Assembly: GCF_029633865.1 (NCBI RefSeq)
Contig: NC_079217.1
Coordinates: 53,838,979-53,902,978 of the forward strand
Source of the DNA: Lampris incognitus
Lineage: Eukaryota > Chordata > Actinopteri > Lampriformes > Lampridae
DNA length: 64,000 nucleotides
Direction: 5' to 3'
The position numbers and the translations under genes are program-made. The notes below the pieces were generated by a model, which was given only the letters and a program-made list of their open reading frames with translations, was not told the origin of the DNA and did not search any database. Positions 1 to 12,400 of this stretch are shown one piece after another; positions within the stretch are counted from its first letter, which is position 1, and every line of letters begins with the position of its first letter.

Positions 1-223
1 TCCACAGTCACCAGATCTCAATCCAATAGAGCACCTTTGGGATGTGGTGGACCGGGAGATTCGCATCATGGATGTGCAGCCGACAAATCTGCAGCAACTG
101 CGTGATGCTATCATGTCAATATGGACCAAACTCTCTGAGGAATGTTTCCAGTACCTTGTTGAATCTATGCCACGAAGGATTATGGCAGTTCTGAAGGCAA
201 AAGGGGGTCCAACCCGGTACTAG
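1..223 (+). pseudogene. Tc1/mariner transposase, C-terminal fragment
   Basis: Reading from base 2 there is an open frame of 73 codons ending in TAG at 221-223. It contains SPDLNPIEHLWDVVDRE, the block around the last catalytic acidic residue of Tc1-family DDE transposases, and ends in KGGPTRY. There is no start codon because the rest of the gene lies left of the window. In the family this enzyme cuts and pastes the element at TA sites. Whether the missing part is intact cannot be judged here. Confidence 0.9.
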
Positions 224-259
224 CAAGGTGTACCTAATAAAGTGGCCAGTGAGTGTATA
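224..259 (+). repeat. Tc1-like terminal inverted repeat (right end)
   Basis: Directly after the transposase stop lies CAAGGTGTACCTAATAAAGT followed by GGCCAGTGAGTGTA. This is the typical end of a fish Tc1 group whose inverted repeat reads TACACTCACTGGCCACTTTA. The TA dinucleotides at 257-260 fit the TA target site. The left partner lies outside the window. Confidence 0.8.
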
Positions 260-2202
260 TGCAGTGCATGAATATCTCAATTGGGTATTCATCTTGGCAG
301 AGTATGGAGTTTAAAAACCAGTGGTCCTTTTGATCGCCCATGGTCGTTTTAGGGAGGAGTGAAATCCTGGTCGTGCTAGTGTTAAATTCTGCTTATAATC
401 GTGCATCATGGCCTTAATGACAACAGTGTAAAACTATAATGAGGGATGATTGCCTGAAATTACTCATCAATCATTTATAACCTTAGAATGTAACATGGAG
501 ATCATTTGCCAACTGAATGCTTTGTGCGTCCTATTATCCCATCAATAACAGACCCTGTGGGATGACACTGTCTCTGGAGAGACCATTAAAAGCATGAAAA
601 CAAGGAGCTTCCAGCTACTCAGAGTCTGTGACCTCAGAGCTATGGGCTTTTGTTCTTAGGGGCAGGGGTGGAGGGCAGCAGGTGGTTAAATGCATACGCG
701 CATGCGCAAACACACACACACACAAACGAGTGTGTGTATGCCAACCCTGAGGGCGAGTTTAAAGAATTGCTCTTGCATAATAATGAAACTTAGGCGTGAA
801 CCCACATGGTTGCTTTATGATCCGCTTCTAACGACAGCTTTCTGTAGTAGTCTCCTGATAAAAAAAGGCCTCCGCTATGAAGATCAATCTGCTTTGTGTA
901 ACTAGCCAAACTTCCTGAACCTTCCTGGTGATGTCATTGCCTCATGGTAAAGAGAACATCTGTGCAGCTGAACGAGACTCCTCAGCTCTTCTCGCTCATT
1001 ACTCACATTTTAAATGCTTTGCTTCACATTTTGGTGTAAGTGTACGTGTGCATGTTTAACATTCAGCACACACCCCCCTGAAGAAGACCAAAACATCGTA
1101 TGTTGGCCTTTTGCTGACAAGAATAAATGTAAAATATATGAATTTACTTTTAACTGTTTCAGTGTGCGCTTCCACATTGGACTCGGTTGTGTTTTAGTCG
1201 GTACTTCAGATGCACCACAACCTTATATTTGATCTCGAGACTACACAACCGTGACTTTTGGAGAAACTTCTCTTTTTTCTTCTTCTTCTTGTTTTTGCAT
1301 GTTTCAACATGTAAAAAATGTCTAATAGTCAGACCACCGGGGAAAATTTTGGACCCGTAAGGTAAAAATTTCTCCAGCAACCACAGCGTTTAAGAGTTTT
1401 CTCTCAAAAGTACCCTGATCTTGAAATCACAGCAACCGAGACGATCAAATTATTTTTAAAAAAAAACTTTTAGTATGGATTCTTTCTTGGAAGCTTTACT
1501 TTATTTAGAGCCTATCTGGCATCGCGTCTTACATCTGTCTGGATTGTATTTTCATACCGTTTGTCTTCATGCATGCCAAATAACCAAAGCATGGCGGCTG
1601 AAGAGGCATGCAGGCAAACAAGTGGCTCTCTTTGGCTGTTAGCGTGGACCGAGAACAGCCTTGAGGAGCACCGTCATATCCACAACAGTGAACACATTTC
1701 CCAAACCTGAAGGGAGGGGGGCTTCAACACTAAAGCATAAAGCTCACCAAAATACCCATTAACTAGACCTTTTCCGTGTCTGTGAGAGATGCTTTATATA
1801 AATAAAGTGCAATTAGTGGCACGGATCAGCCAGAGTGTACCCCCCCCACCCCACCCTCTACCATTAAAATGTAGTTCCCTGGTTTGTTGCACCACCTTGG
1901 TCTAAGCTTTTCTGGATGGTTAGTGTAGTGTCCATTTATTCAGATAAAGGAGAGTGGTTCTCAGATTCTCAGGGCCTCCCTCAGCTAAAGGATTAGAAAG
2001 GCGACTCAGAGGATACCTCCATCACCACCCTCCCCCATAGCTCCCCCCCCCCTCTCTCTAAAAAGTACACCCACCCACCCTGGTCAGTCTTAAGCACCTG
2101 CTCCAGTACACTTTTTGGCCGGGGTCACTGGAGTCTACTTTTTCTTCCTGTTAACCTTTATCCATCATTCACTGTTTTCTTTTGGTTCAGAAGAATAATG
2201 TG

Positions 2203-2240
<38 letters not shown>

Positions 2241-2860
2241 AGCATTATTCCGAGCTTGGATTATTGTGAGCATAAATAGGTTACAATATAGGAAGGATTA
2301 AAGCAGCCTACCATCTGACTGACATCCAAACTAATGCCCTCTAATGGGACGCCATATATTTAAAAAAACCATTAGCAAACTCTTATTTTAACATTATCAG
2401 CAGTTAACTACATCTAACCCTAGAAGAGACACGAAGAAGAAACCTATAATTGACTTTCGTGGCACCATTTAACTGAACGTGCTTTGCTCACATCTGCCGA
2501 TACCGTACTAGCAGCAGACCAAGCAGCAGCAGCAGCGAGTCGGGAAGCTGTAGAGGGAAAGCACGATGGGACAACAAATGGCCTGTTTGTAATTACACTC
2601 ATTTTTTCCGCCGTGACAAAAAAAAAAGAAAAAAAAACTTCCCACGGTCACAATCTTCGCAATATCATCAGACAAATCGCTACTTGAGCTCGACATAACT
2701 TGGCGTTTACTGAGAGGGAGAGAGGGAGAGCAGCCCTAAACACTGGCAACGTTCATTCTCCACCACCACCACCACCACCACCCTCCCCGTTTTAATAACA
2801 ACAACAACACATCCACATCTGTTGCGCCCTTCTCACCCCCTAGGGATAAAAGCTGGGTCG
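260..2860. other. Non-coding stretch, no gene seen
   Basis: No exon with usable splice sites or recognisable protein was found. The stretch holds short homopolymer and dinucleotide tracts and a (TA)n run at about 2206-2238. If the exon at 2878-2895 belongs to hip1, this is hip1 intron sequence. Confidence 0.5.
2206..2238. repeat. (TA)n microsatellite
   Basis: About 16 uninterrupted TA units. Confidence 0.95.
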
Positions 2861-2877
2861 GTGCCTTGAGGACTTAC

Positions 2878-2895
2878 CATTTTACTGAGATCCAT
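2878..2895 (-). CDS. Possible alternative first coding exon (MDLSKM), perhaps hip1
   Basis: On the minus strand an ATG in the context GCAACATGG opens a six-codon frame, MDLSKM, followed directly by a consensus donor GTAAGT (2872-2877). It sits at the edge of a CpG-rich block (about 2900-3900) that looks like a promoter with a 5' UTR. The donor is in phase 0, the same phase as the donor of hip1 exon 1 at 12758, which lies on the same strand upstream. An alternative hip1 promoter whose exon joins the common exon 2 would therefore keep frame. The link to hip1 is inference. A short independent gene or a chance ATG plus donor is possible. Confidence 0.4.
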
Positions 2896-2899
2896 GTTG

Positions 2900-3900
2900 C
2901 GTTAGTTGTCTCCCGCAAGGAAAAGAAGACGGAGGAGGAGGAGGGAGGGAGGACGGTGTCGGCTTGTTTTGTCCCACAGAATAATCAGTGACGGGGGAGC
3001 GATCCGGCCAAGCGGCGCATCGGGACAGAAGGGATGTAGGAGCGGGTCCGTTCGTCCCGATTCAGTCCCCAAACACTTGGCTTCAGTCCTTCACTTCTCC
3101 CCCTCTTCTTCGCTCGCTCGGCGGAGGGGAGGTGTGTATGTGTGTGGGGGGGGGGCTACTAGCATCCGACGATAACACCCCTCGGCGCAGGAATACCACG
3201 AGCGAGGGCGATTCCCGGCGGGAACATGCGGCACATTTCCCCGCGGTGTCGTTTCCAACCAGAGCAGCGTCCGTCTGTGCGGCGAAGCGCCGAGCCCACA
3301 TAGCGGCGGGCGGGCGGGCGGGCGGGCTGCCTTTATTCTGCCAAGAGCGCGCCCTCCGTCACACAATAGCATGGAGGCAGCGTGAGTGGGATGGCTTTAA
3401 CCCCCCCGGGTTTTTCTCTCTTTCTGTTTTTCTGTTTGTTTGGTTGTTTTTTACCTCTCAAGCCCTACTTTAATGAAGTCCCCGACTAGCAACGACTTCG
3501 TGTTTTAACGACGGTACTTATGTCGGGGGGAGAGGGGGGGGCATGTAGGCTACATAAGGGGGCCCACCACGACAGCTGTGCGTCGGGACATAACGATGTC
3601 GTGGCTCGGTAACGTCTTGCTGTTTCCGCGGCGGGCGGCCGGGCGGCGTCTCCAATGCGGGTTGAAAACGCCACCCGGTTCCAGAGTGCGCGGCGTTCAG
3701 GAGACGACCGAAGCCAGTTTAAAGGGTGCTGTTTGGTACCGGGGGCAGTGGAAAGGGGGCTTAGATCGAGCAATTTTAGGTCGGCGGTGCCCCCAACTGG
3801 TTTCTCCGAGACTGTCCAATTGACCGTCCTCTGTGTGCGTGCGCGCGCGCGCGCGCGCGTAAACAATCTCTCATTTGTGTGCATCTCTGCAGCCAACAGT
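2900..3900 (-). promoter_or_regulatory. CpG island, likely minus-strand promoter
   Basis: CpG-dense sequence with a GGGC tandem (3304-3326), GC-box-like stretches and a (GC)n run (3839-3860), ending at a minus-strand ATG with a strong splice donor. The several overlapping open frames in this island on both strands are compositional and carry no recognisable protein. Confidence 0.5.
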
Positions 3901-5905
3901 TCCCTTTGCGTGGTACGGCCACGTGGGAATTAATTTAACCCGGCACAAACGACAAGACACTTCGCCCTGTAGACGTCTCCAGATTTGCAGCGCCTCCTTG
4001 AATCTTATCAGACTCAAAACAAAAGAGGAAAATTACAGTGTGAAAGAACAGAAACTCCTACTTCTTTTCTTCTTTTTTTTTGCCTGTAAGCTTTTCAACG
4101 TCAATCACTCGTCACTTGCAGCCCTCCATACAAATACACACATATACTACATGCAAAGACTTCTCCAGCCGGTTGACAACACAAATCTTGTGAAAACAAC
4201 ATGACATCAGCTGACTTGAAAATTGGACCGAGCCATTAACAAGAATCAATATGCCGCTCGATATACTACCGGTGCCATGTATTATAAGGCTTAGGCAAAC
4301 AAACAAACAGTGTGCCTCTGGACAATGGCTTTTCTTTTTTACTGTCTCTTCACTTCCTGGTACGACGTGGGCCCTCAGCTGAGAGCAGCTGTGTGGAGTC
4401 AGAGCCGTTCTCACATAAAGTGGTCCAACTCCGTCTTCCTGGTATTTGGCTCAGTCAATAAAACGCTTTCTCCCTTATTAAAGTTTACCAACAATCCTGG
4501 TCACTCATTGAGCTAAGGCACATGTAAGTGCCATTTTCCTGTGAGCAAAAAAATAAAAACGATGACATCATGCCGACACTGAGGATGGAGAGCTCAGCCA
4601 AAATGCTGCCTCCAAAGTCCTCTTTGGAAATTCCCACTTTTACAAGTTCAGAAGTTAAGCACCACTTGTTATGTGCGTTCAAGCGGTTTTGGTCAGAAAC
4701 GGCATGATGGATGCTGCAGGGAAGTTCCTCTTTTTGTTGTTACTGGATGGTCTTAGTGAAGAAGACCATTTTGCACCGAAGTGGCAAAATGAAGGAGAGA
4801 ACGCATATTCGGCAAAACAGAAATGATGTTTTTATCAAGTTACTGAGCCAAGAGATGTGCTGAGGAATGAGACACTAGACAGAGTTGCTTGGCCACAGGT
4901 GCATATGCAGTTATTTTTTTCCATGTGTGTTTTTTAACGCCATTGCTAATTTAACAACAAACCCCCAACTTGGAACCCTGGAACTTACAGAAACTTCAAA
5001 ACTTCCCCACATATAGTGGTCATTCATGTGTTTCCATCTGAGTAATACAATATTTCCTAGATGACTTGAAGGCAACAAAGGATACTAGAGCATGTGTGGT
5101 ACAGTACCCGATAGTTGACTTCTAAGATGATAAATTCCCAAGACACCTGGAATAACGCTGAGAAACAGCTTGAAATGTCCCCGTCCCTTCTGCCTGGTCA
5201 CCTGATAGCTTGTCAAGAGCAGCCAGTGGCCTAACACAATATCCATGTGGTTGGTCAACAGCGCAAACAAAAGCAGTTTGAGAGCTTACAAATATGGAGC
5301 CATATAATTCAAGGATAGGTTCACCTGTTTTTATTTTAACCCAGGCTGCATTAAAATGCTGTCTGGCATGAGTCCTACAATCATACAGACAAAAGCTTCA
5401 CTGTCTTTTCCTCAGGCGCCATCAAAGTAAAATGGGGCGATCATTTGAGCCTTAAAAAAACATCATACATCTCTTTTATGAAAAAAGAAAGATCACTGTG
5501 CAATTATATATCTTGAACGATTGCCCACCAGACTATTTTGGAGCACGGCAAGGCATTTCATCGGGGTGGTCAGCTTCTCAGTACAGAAGCGATCAGCGAA
5601 GTTTTTGTCTGTGACGCCAGCAGACAGTGTTCACAGCCAGGAGATAAGACACACGATACAAGTACGATAGAAGTTAATTCTCTGTGCTATCCTCTGATGT
5701 TCTTCCTCGCCTGCAGCAAGGCTGCGAGCCAAACTTTTACTAAGCTGAGGTAATCATCAGTAAGATTAATACATCCTAACTGCAAACTGTACATACAGTA
5801 CATGGCTGGGCAAGTACATTACAGCACATTAGCTTCGCACAAAACTTATTCTCCATTATAATTTTGTGGCTCATATGAGACTGAGGTTCTTGTGAATGTA
5901 TACAC
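3900..5905. other. Non-coding stretch, no gene seen
   Basis: Unique-looking AT-moderate sequence with no recognisable exon, RNA gene or mobile-element protein. Confidence 0.5.
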
Positions 5906-6150
5906 CAGTGTTTCCCAACCCAGTCCTCAAGGACCCCCTATCCTGCAGATTTTCTTTGCAGCCCTGAATAGGTACCTGTTTGTAGCTATTCAACCAATCA
6001 GCAATGAATTATGTCAGATTTTTGCACACCTTGCATAATTAAGTGCCATGAGATGATTGGTTGTGTAAGTACAAGCAGGGCTACCTATGCAAGGTTACAA
6101 TGAAAATCTGCAGCATAGGTGGTCCTTGAGGACTGGATTTGGAAACACTG
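5906..6150. mobile_element. hAT-type MITE with perfect 8 bp target duplication
   Basis: The 245 bp element starts CAGTGTTTCCCAACCCAGTC and ends with the near-exact reverse complement (GGACTGGATTTGGAAACACTG without its first base). Both sides carry GTATACAC (5898-5905 and 6151-6158), an 8 bp duplication diagnostic of hAT transposition. It has no coding capacity, so it depended on a transposase elsewhere. Confidence 0.92.
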
Positions 6151-6936
6151 GTATACACAATACATAAACTGTATAACGATAGAGTGGGAGGTGCCCTAAG
6201 GATGGCATAATTGTGGCAAAAGTCATGATAAACAGCTCTGGTTAACTGGTTTTTATAGTATATTGTGAGATAAAAGTGGACATTTTGCAATGATTTGATT
6301 TTCGCAGTTCATCCAAGCACGCCTCCAAACAGTTTTCTGTCTCCAGAAGCACAAACACACACATCACGTGACAACAAAAAGGCCCATTATACTCCTGGTG
6401 TGGTGAGTGTGCTCGTTTTACCCTACCTGCGACAGACTGGCAGTGCAACATTTTTTGGATCCGCTCTATCCCTGAAATAGTGGCAACACACAAACCTTTG
6501 TGAAAGAAGATGCTGGGATCCCTTGTTGATTTCACTTGTTAAAAATAAAGTCATGGGGCTGGGGGGGGGTAAGGAGAACTGAGATGTGGATTATTTTGTC
6601 AAAAGAAAGAGAGCCAAACATAAAGGAAAGTGATCTTTGACCACTTTTTCCATACATGCGCTGGCTTGGCTTGGCTCGGCTCGGCTCGGCACTCCAGCCC
6701 AGTGCGGCTGGATTTTGCATTTCCATTACAGCAGGGCTACGCGCATGAAGGCGCGTCTTTCACTGATGACGTACTCGTCTTGAGTCGACGACGTTTAAAA
6801 ACAGCGCCCTCTTTTCCGACGGCGTTCAAAAAGCAGCGCCATATTTAGCGCCGTTTACTATTGCACTATGCAACGGCTGTTGGCAGCCAGCTACTTATCA
6901 TCGCGGATTTTCCGGCTGTTGTTATGGTTTTGCTTG

Positions 6937-7076
6937 GTATTGTACCCGGTTATTTTGTTGCCCGGTGCGGGATTCAATACGGGATGTACTGCATCACAAG
7001 ACGACATCACTAACCGCTCGGCTAAAGGGTCAGACCCGTTAGCTAGGGACTAACGTGTCTTATTAGTAGTTTACAG
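6937..7076 (-). repeat. tRNA-like dispersed repeat (unit a)
   Basis: On the minus strand it contains TTTAGCCGAGCGGTTAGTGA (A-box-like) and a TATTGAATCCC B-box-like block, preceded by CTAATAAGACACGTTAGTCC. It is the reverse complement of the unit at 33057-33200. It resembles a tRNA-derived SINE head rather than a functional tRNA. Confidence 0.7.
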
Positions 7077-7180
7077 TCGTCACACCCTCCCCGGAAGCGC
7101 GCCCTCGCGCTTGGTTATTCCCGCGCTCCGAAGGGACTTCTGAGGATCTGCACACTTCCGGATCCCACCGCTGCCACCAA
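7077..7180 (-). mobile_element. Leader and primer-binding site of an LTR retroelement
   Basis: Immediately left of the proposed LTR the minus strand reads TTGGTGGCAGCGGTGGGATC (7161-7180). A TGG-initiated purine-rich block of this kind is typical of a gypsy-type primer-binding site, where a tRNA 3' end primes minus-strand DNA synthesis. The rest of the internal region is missing. Confidence 0.5.
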
Positions 7181-7870
7181 TGTAGCCGAGGGTTTGTAGA
7201 TGTCGCCTATACTGTATGAAACTATAAAATAACAAATACGGAGGTTCCACTTTCACGCGAGGACCACGTTATTTGGATTCTTCCCCCAACAGAACTCCAC
7301 AGCAACAACACTGCGTACAGCACTTCCGCTCTCTCTTCAGCCTTCAAAATAAGAGCTCAAGGCATATACTGTGGCAACAGCTGATAACAGGAACTTAACA
7401 TCACTAACAGGCTAAGTCCAGAAAAATAGGTTACACTATCTACCGCGTATTGCTTGAAAAACGAGACGCCATGACGCTTTCACAGGAGGCTTCTTAAACA
7501 CGCCGCGGAATCGTCACTGAACGTCGACGCTGACGTCACCGCGGTGACGTCAGGTGGGCTTCGCCTCTTCTAGATCCATATCGTCAGCCCGTCGCCGTTT
7601 CTCAACCAATAAGCGGAAGATGCCAAGCAAAATCGTAACAACAGCCTGAAAAGCCACGACGCTAAGGAGCTGGCTACCATCCTAAAGAGGGCGGTGCTTT
7701 TAAAGGTCACAGGTTTAAAACAAGCGCGTCATCACTTAGAGAGACACCTCCAAGCGGGTAGCCCGGGTATGCAAATGTCAGCCGCGCTGGGGTATCAACC
7801 CTCGCGTTATGATCGCTTTCAGCTTTACAATCGGACGTAAACAGAAATGACACAAACGATCTTCGCTACA
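7181..7870 (-). mobile_element. Probable LTR of a gypsy-type element
   Basis: Bounded by TGTAGC at 7181 and GCTACA ending at 7870, six-base inverted TG...CA termini, with a primer-binding-site-like block adjoining the 7181 side. About 690 bp, GC-richer than its surroundings, and containing a paired CRE palindrome at 7531-7552. No second LTR or coding region survives nearby. The outer boundary at 7870 rests only on the inverted termini. Confidence 0.5.
7531..7552. promoter_or_regulatory. Perfect palindrome of two CRE sites
   Basis: Two consensus cAMP-response elements, TGACGTCA, are separated by CCGCGG, making a 22 bp perfect palindrome. CREB/ATF dimers bind this octamer. Within a putative LTR it could be the enhancer of the retroelement. 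Occupancy is not shown by sequence. Confidence 0.6.
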
Positions 7871-8023
7871 CTCCTCAACTATTAACATCCTGTTGTAAAG
7901 TAAAGAGAGCGACCAACAAACGCATATCGAAAACCCTGCGGTGCGAGAAGAACAAGGACCATCCTAGGAGCGGGAAGGGCTTCTGCACACGAGGAGCCAA
8001 CGCAAGTATTTGATTTGAATTAA

Positions 8024-8188
8024 TATTGTGGCGAATTCGGGGGGGGGGAGCAGCCCGGCCGGACCGTCACAGCCGGGACGCGAACCCGGGTCTCCCGCAC
8101 CACGGGCGACAACGTTAACCAGTGGACTAAAGGGTCCGACCCGTTAGCCAAGGGCTACCGAGCCTATCCATCCGTGATCGTTACAATA
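8024..8188 (-). repeat. tRNA-like dispersed repeat (unit b)
   Basis: The minus strand has an A-box-like TAGTCCACTGGTTAA and a B-box-like GGTTCGCGTCC. The plus-strand ends read TATTGTGGCGA and TCGTTACAATA, near-inverted repeats. A second copy lies at 32829-32983. Probably a tRNA-derived SINE. The family is not named. Confidence 0.65.
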
Positions 8189-8672
8189 TTTAAGCCAGTC
8201 TTTCGGTCTCCAGAGTTTCATCAGGGGGCAAAGGGTTATAGCGGGCTAAACAGCAAACCACGCACCAGTACCAAGGTAAACTAAGACTTTGACTCTTGAC
8301 CTTCGTGGCTCGTAAAACAAACACAAAAGTCCCTCGCCGTCCTTCCTTCCTCTCTGCATTGAAAGTCCAACATAGCAGATCCCCAGAAGAGGGTGGATAA
8401 CCGGGCTGGGTTTGGACAGAATTTTAGAGATGATGTTCGGGTTCAGTCACGTCGACCTCAAGTTGTTTTTAGTGAAAATATAGTGCTGGCAATGCTGAAT
8501 GGGCTATTTCAGGCAATAAATGCAGCCTAGCTAAGGATGGAGGACAAAATTTGTTGTCGGGGAAGTTTAAAACTGCCAAAAACCATGCAGGGAAATCGAC
8601 GGTATGGAGGCATTTCGGTGCTTCAGCTTACGTTAACTGCGTCGGGTTCGGACATACAAAACAGGATGCCTG

Positions 8673-9076
8673 GGGCGTCCGGGTGGCGTAGGGGTCTATC
8701 CCGTTGCCTACCAACACGGGGATCTCCGGTTCGAATCCCCGCGTTACCTCCGGCTTGGTCGGGCGTCCCTGCAGACAGAATTGGCCGTGTTTGCGAGAGG
8801 GAAGCCGGATGTGGGTATGTGTCCTGGTCACTGCACTAGCGCCTCCTCTGGTCGGTCAGGGCGCCTGTTCTGTGGAGTGGGGGGGTGTAGTGTGATCCTC
8901 CCAAGCACTACGTCCCCCTGGCGAAACTCCTTAGTGTCAAGTGAAAAGAAGAGGCTCCTCCACATGTCAGTCTGCAGCCCTCCCCGGATCGGCAGAGGGT
9001 TGGAGCAGCGGCAGGGACGGCTCGGAAGAGTGGGGTAATTGGCTAAGTACAATTCGGAGAAAGGGGGGGGGGGCAG
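8673..9076 (+). mobile_element. tRNA-derived SINE, copy 1
   Basis: A 404 bp unit starting GGGCGTCCGGGTGGCGTAGG with a pol III A box and an exact B box GGTTCGAATCC (8728-8738), and ending in a G/A-rich tail. The 13 bp duplication AACAGGATGCCTG flanks it (8660-8672 and 9077-9089). Same family as 37940-38383 and 63286-63739. Short open frames here come from the SINE and are not genes. Confidence 0.93.
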
Positions 9077-9089
9077 AACAGGATGCCTG

Positions 9090-9353
9090 TCGGGTTTGGA
9101 TCGGGCTCGTTTACTATGCGCTCGGGTCGGGTATGGACAAAATATGCGGCCCGAGCTGCACTCTAATCCCCGAAGCATTTTCAATATCAAAGCCTTTGCT
9201 ACACCACCAGGACCTCATCTGTTTACTTTTTTTCCTCCACTCTCCAACTTGTCACTCATGTCAAGACCTATTATTCTACAACCAGCCAGTGGGTCGGTGC
9301 AATGAGGCCACAAACCACCACCTGCTGTTTCTGCTGCCTCAGTGCTTTTTAAT

Positions 9354-9409
<56 letters not shown>

Positions 9410-12400
9410 TCCCTCCCTCCCTGTCTGTCTGTCTCTCGCTACTGTGTTGAGCGTCAGTCGTCTGCGACTCTCAGGTATTCAGAACTGCAAGCTGCACAAA
9501 AGGTGAGGAGGACTTGAGACAATAGGAAGACAGGTGGGACAGGGAAAGGGAACTGGAACGAGTCAGGGAACCCGACAGAGTAGGATGCAGAAAAAGGGAG
9601 AGAGAAAGGAAGAGAAAGAGAGCGATTAAAAGCACTTGTCTGGTTCCGCCATGCTGTGTCCTGCTCGTGCCCGAGGGCCACTGACATGCTCCTCCCCTAA
9701 ATTCCACAGCTGCCAGGGCACCACACAGTACTACAGAGGGCACAGGGCAGGGACAGGGGGCGGCATTGATTAGTACACACAGATAGACACTCGACTACGC
9801 AAACGTGTACACAAATTCAGACCAGTGCACACATGCACACAAACACGCACATGCACAGGAGTAATTTCCTCGTGCACACGCAGACGGAAAGGAGGAAGGT
9901 GGCAGGAAGTCTAATTCCAAGGCCTTAATTGTGTACGACACTCACGCTGGCTGTCCCAGTGGCGCAGCTGGTGCCCAAGAACCTTGCCATAAGCACTTAT
10001 TATGGTCCATAACCGGGTTGGAGATTACTACCCTTACACAGTCTTTCATTTCTGAAAAGTTTCATGTCCTCGGAAAACTCCGGCCCTGTTCTGCACTCTA
10101 AGAAAGAGTAGACAACAGGAACTTCGAAGCCCAAAGTAAAAAAAAAAGAAAAGAAAAGCACAACATATAGGCTTATATCGTGTGAAATGTTTGCATTTAA
10201 AAGCTCATCAAATGTTGGTATACTACTGCAAGAGAACCAAAACATTAACATGACTTTTGGGATAAACATGCAAAAGATTAACCCCCCCCCCCCGGAGTCT
10301 GAATTAAAGAGGAAGCTGCTATTATGAGGCCAAACATGTCATTAAAAACAAGCAGTGTGTTATCGGGTGGCCCAGCTCCATTCTTTTTTTAACTCAGCGT
10401 GGACAATATAACAGGGAGACATGTGAACACACCCTGGTTGTTTACGCAGCTCAACTCAGAGAGCAGTCATCAGAATCGATAGCTTGAACTCCTTGCTGCC
10501 GCTTCACATTATCGCCGAGTAAAACTACACATATGTTGTATTTGGTAATAAAGGTAAAACTAGCTGCAAAAAAAGGAGAGTGAATTTGCAGACTGAATAC
10601 ATTGCTGTCTGTACAATACAATACTGGGGCTCGGGAACATAAACATAAAGCAATGGGTGTAGCCTTCTTCATAGCTAAACGTGGCGGAGCTGTCTGGAGA
10701 TCCAAAAAGCTTGTACAAAGAGCCAGACAAACTGTTGGTTTTCAATGGAGGTGGCGAGAGCCAGCCACCCAGCAGATTTAGGCAGCTTTAGAGCACAACA
10801 GATCAGATGAGATTATCTCTTGCTGATCCCTGTAAAGCAGAGCGCAGATTCATTGATTCCCGCAATGGCTGCGACAGCTTTAGGACCGGAGTCAAAAAAT
10901 CAGCCCCAATAAAAATGCATGACCAAAACAGTCGAAACCCACTTTCGAAACGAGAAAACACTTACAGTTAAACAAAGAGAGAACATTTCAATTCAGTCAT
11001 ATTGAATGTAAGTCAGCACCGTCGCGAAGGTAAGATACAGTAAGAACAAAATAACTACGTCACATTACATATGGTCAGAACCGGGTCATGTTACAATATC
11101 GATCCGTTCTTATGAGTGGCACTGATCTTGCTTTCTCTTGTCTAAAAACTAAGAACTTCCTCCTATCCTAATAGTTACAGACAAGCTGATCTACAAGGTA
11201 TGTAAACTGAGAAGGTCTATGTTTCAAAAAGGGGATGCCAGATATCGTGTTAGATTAAATAGAGCAACGGTATTTATGCATCAGAGCAAGGCTAAAACCA
11301 ACCAAGCTCATTACCTTTCTTTAAAAACAAACAAACAAACAAACAAACAAACAACACTGTAGTGACATGGCATAAAAGGAAACTCTATGCATGAAATAAA
11401 TACAGTGTGGTTTATGCTGCTGATGACCTTGCTGCCTTGGCAAACTTCAGGGGAATGTGATCTCAGAGGAGTCAGACAGTGACCTAGTGACCAAGCTTGG
11501 CTTGGGACACATAAAGCCACGCATGTGCTGTCACAGCCTCTAATCCATGCTGTGACTCTCCCGTTTAAGAGGGGGCATGGTACACATGCACGCGACAACA
11601 CCGAGGATATCTGTTCTGTGCACATAACTGGGTCTCCGTTGACTAAGTCAGAAGCCACTGTAAACAGGGGGGTAAGCAAGCTGGAGTCACTTGCAAACTA
11701 AAAAAGCTTCCAGCGCTAGCAGAGGCAATTTCGCACGGCTTGATTCATCTGACCTACTTTTCCATAGCTCCCTTCTGCCTGGTCTGGGGAGAAGGGAGGG
11801 GAGACCACCAGACAGACAGGCAGGAAGCAGCAGTCTCCACTACACAACAACACTTAACCTATGATCGAAGGGAGAGGGGTGCTCCCGACTCAATGCAACA
11901 AAACAAACAACTTAGTAAGATATAGTCTTTCATGCTCTACAACACAGATTATTCATCCCATTTTTAAAGCTCCAGCAAACGATACATTCTCCTCATCCCT
12001 CTGAATTCTGCCTCTTCCACTCACGCAAGTCTCATCTCGGTGGTGGCCCACCACCCGAATCTCCTCACACCTTCACTCATACCATTTCACTCATAGTACT
12101 CTAGTTATAGTATTTCACTCATAGTACTTTAGTTATAGTACAGCCAATGCATTACTACGGTGACGTTTACGCATTATTATATTTTCCGCACAGTAAAAAC
12201 GTGCTGCTTCACTGGGCAACATGGTTATGCAAACAAATGACATCCAGAGATGACTGTTTGTTCTGCATGTGAATGAATGGTCAGCTCTCTTGATTGTTTT
12301 CAAATACGACATTACACGCTTGCTATTTATGGTTATGGCTTGCTCAGCATGGGTAAACATCCAGACAGACGCCTGTGTGTAATGTGGCACTGATGTACAT

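Noticed and set aside
2906..3473. Overlapping long frames on both strands
   Set aside because: They lie in a CpG island where stop codons are rare; no motif or splice support.
7531..7552. Replication origin or recombination palindrome
   Set aside because: The palindrome is fully explained by two inverted CRE octamers.
8673..8760. Possible tRNA gene
   Set aside because: A and B boxes are present but the sequence continues into a 404 bp SINE body with target duplication; the same holds at 37940 and 63286.
8941..9450. 169-codon open frame ending in Ser-Leu repeats
   Set aside because: It runs through a SINE and a (CT)n microsatellite.
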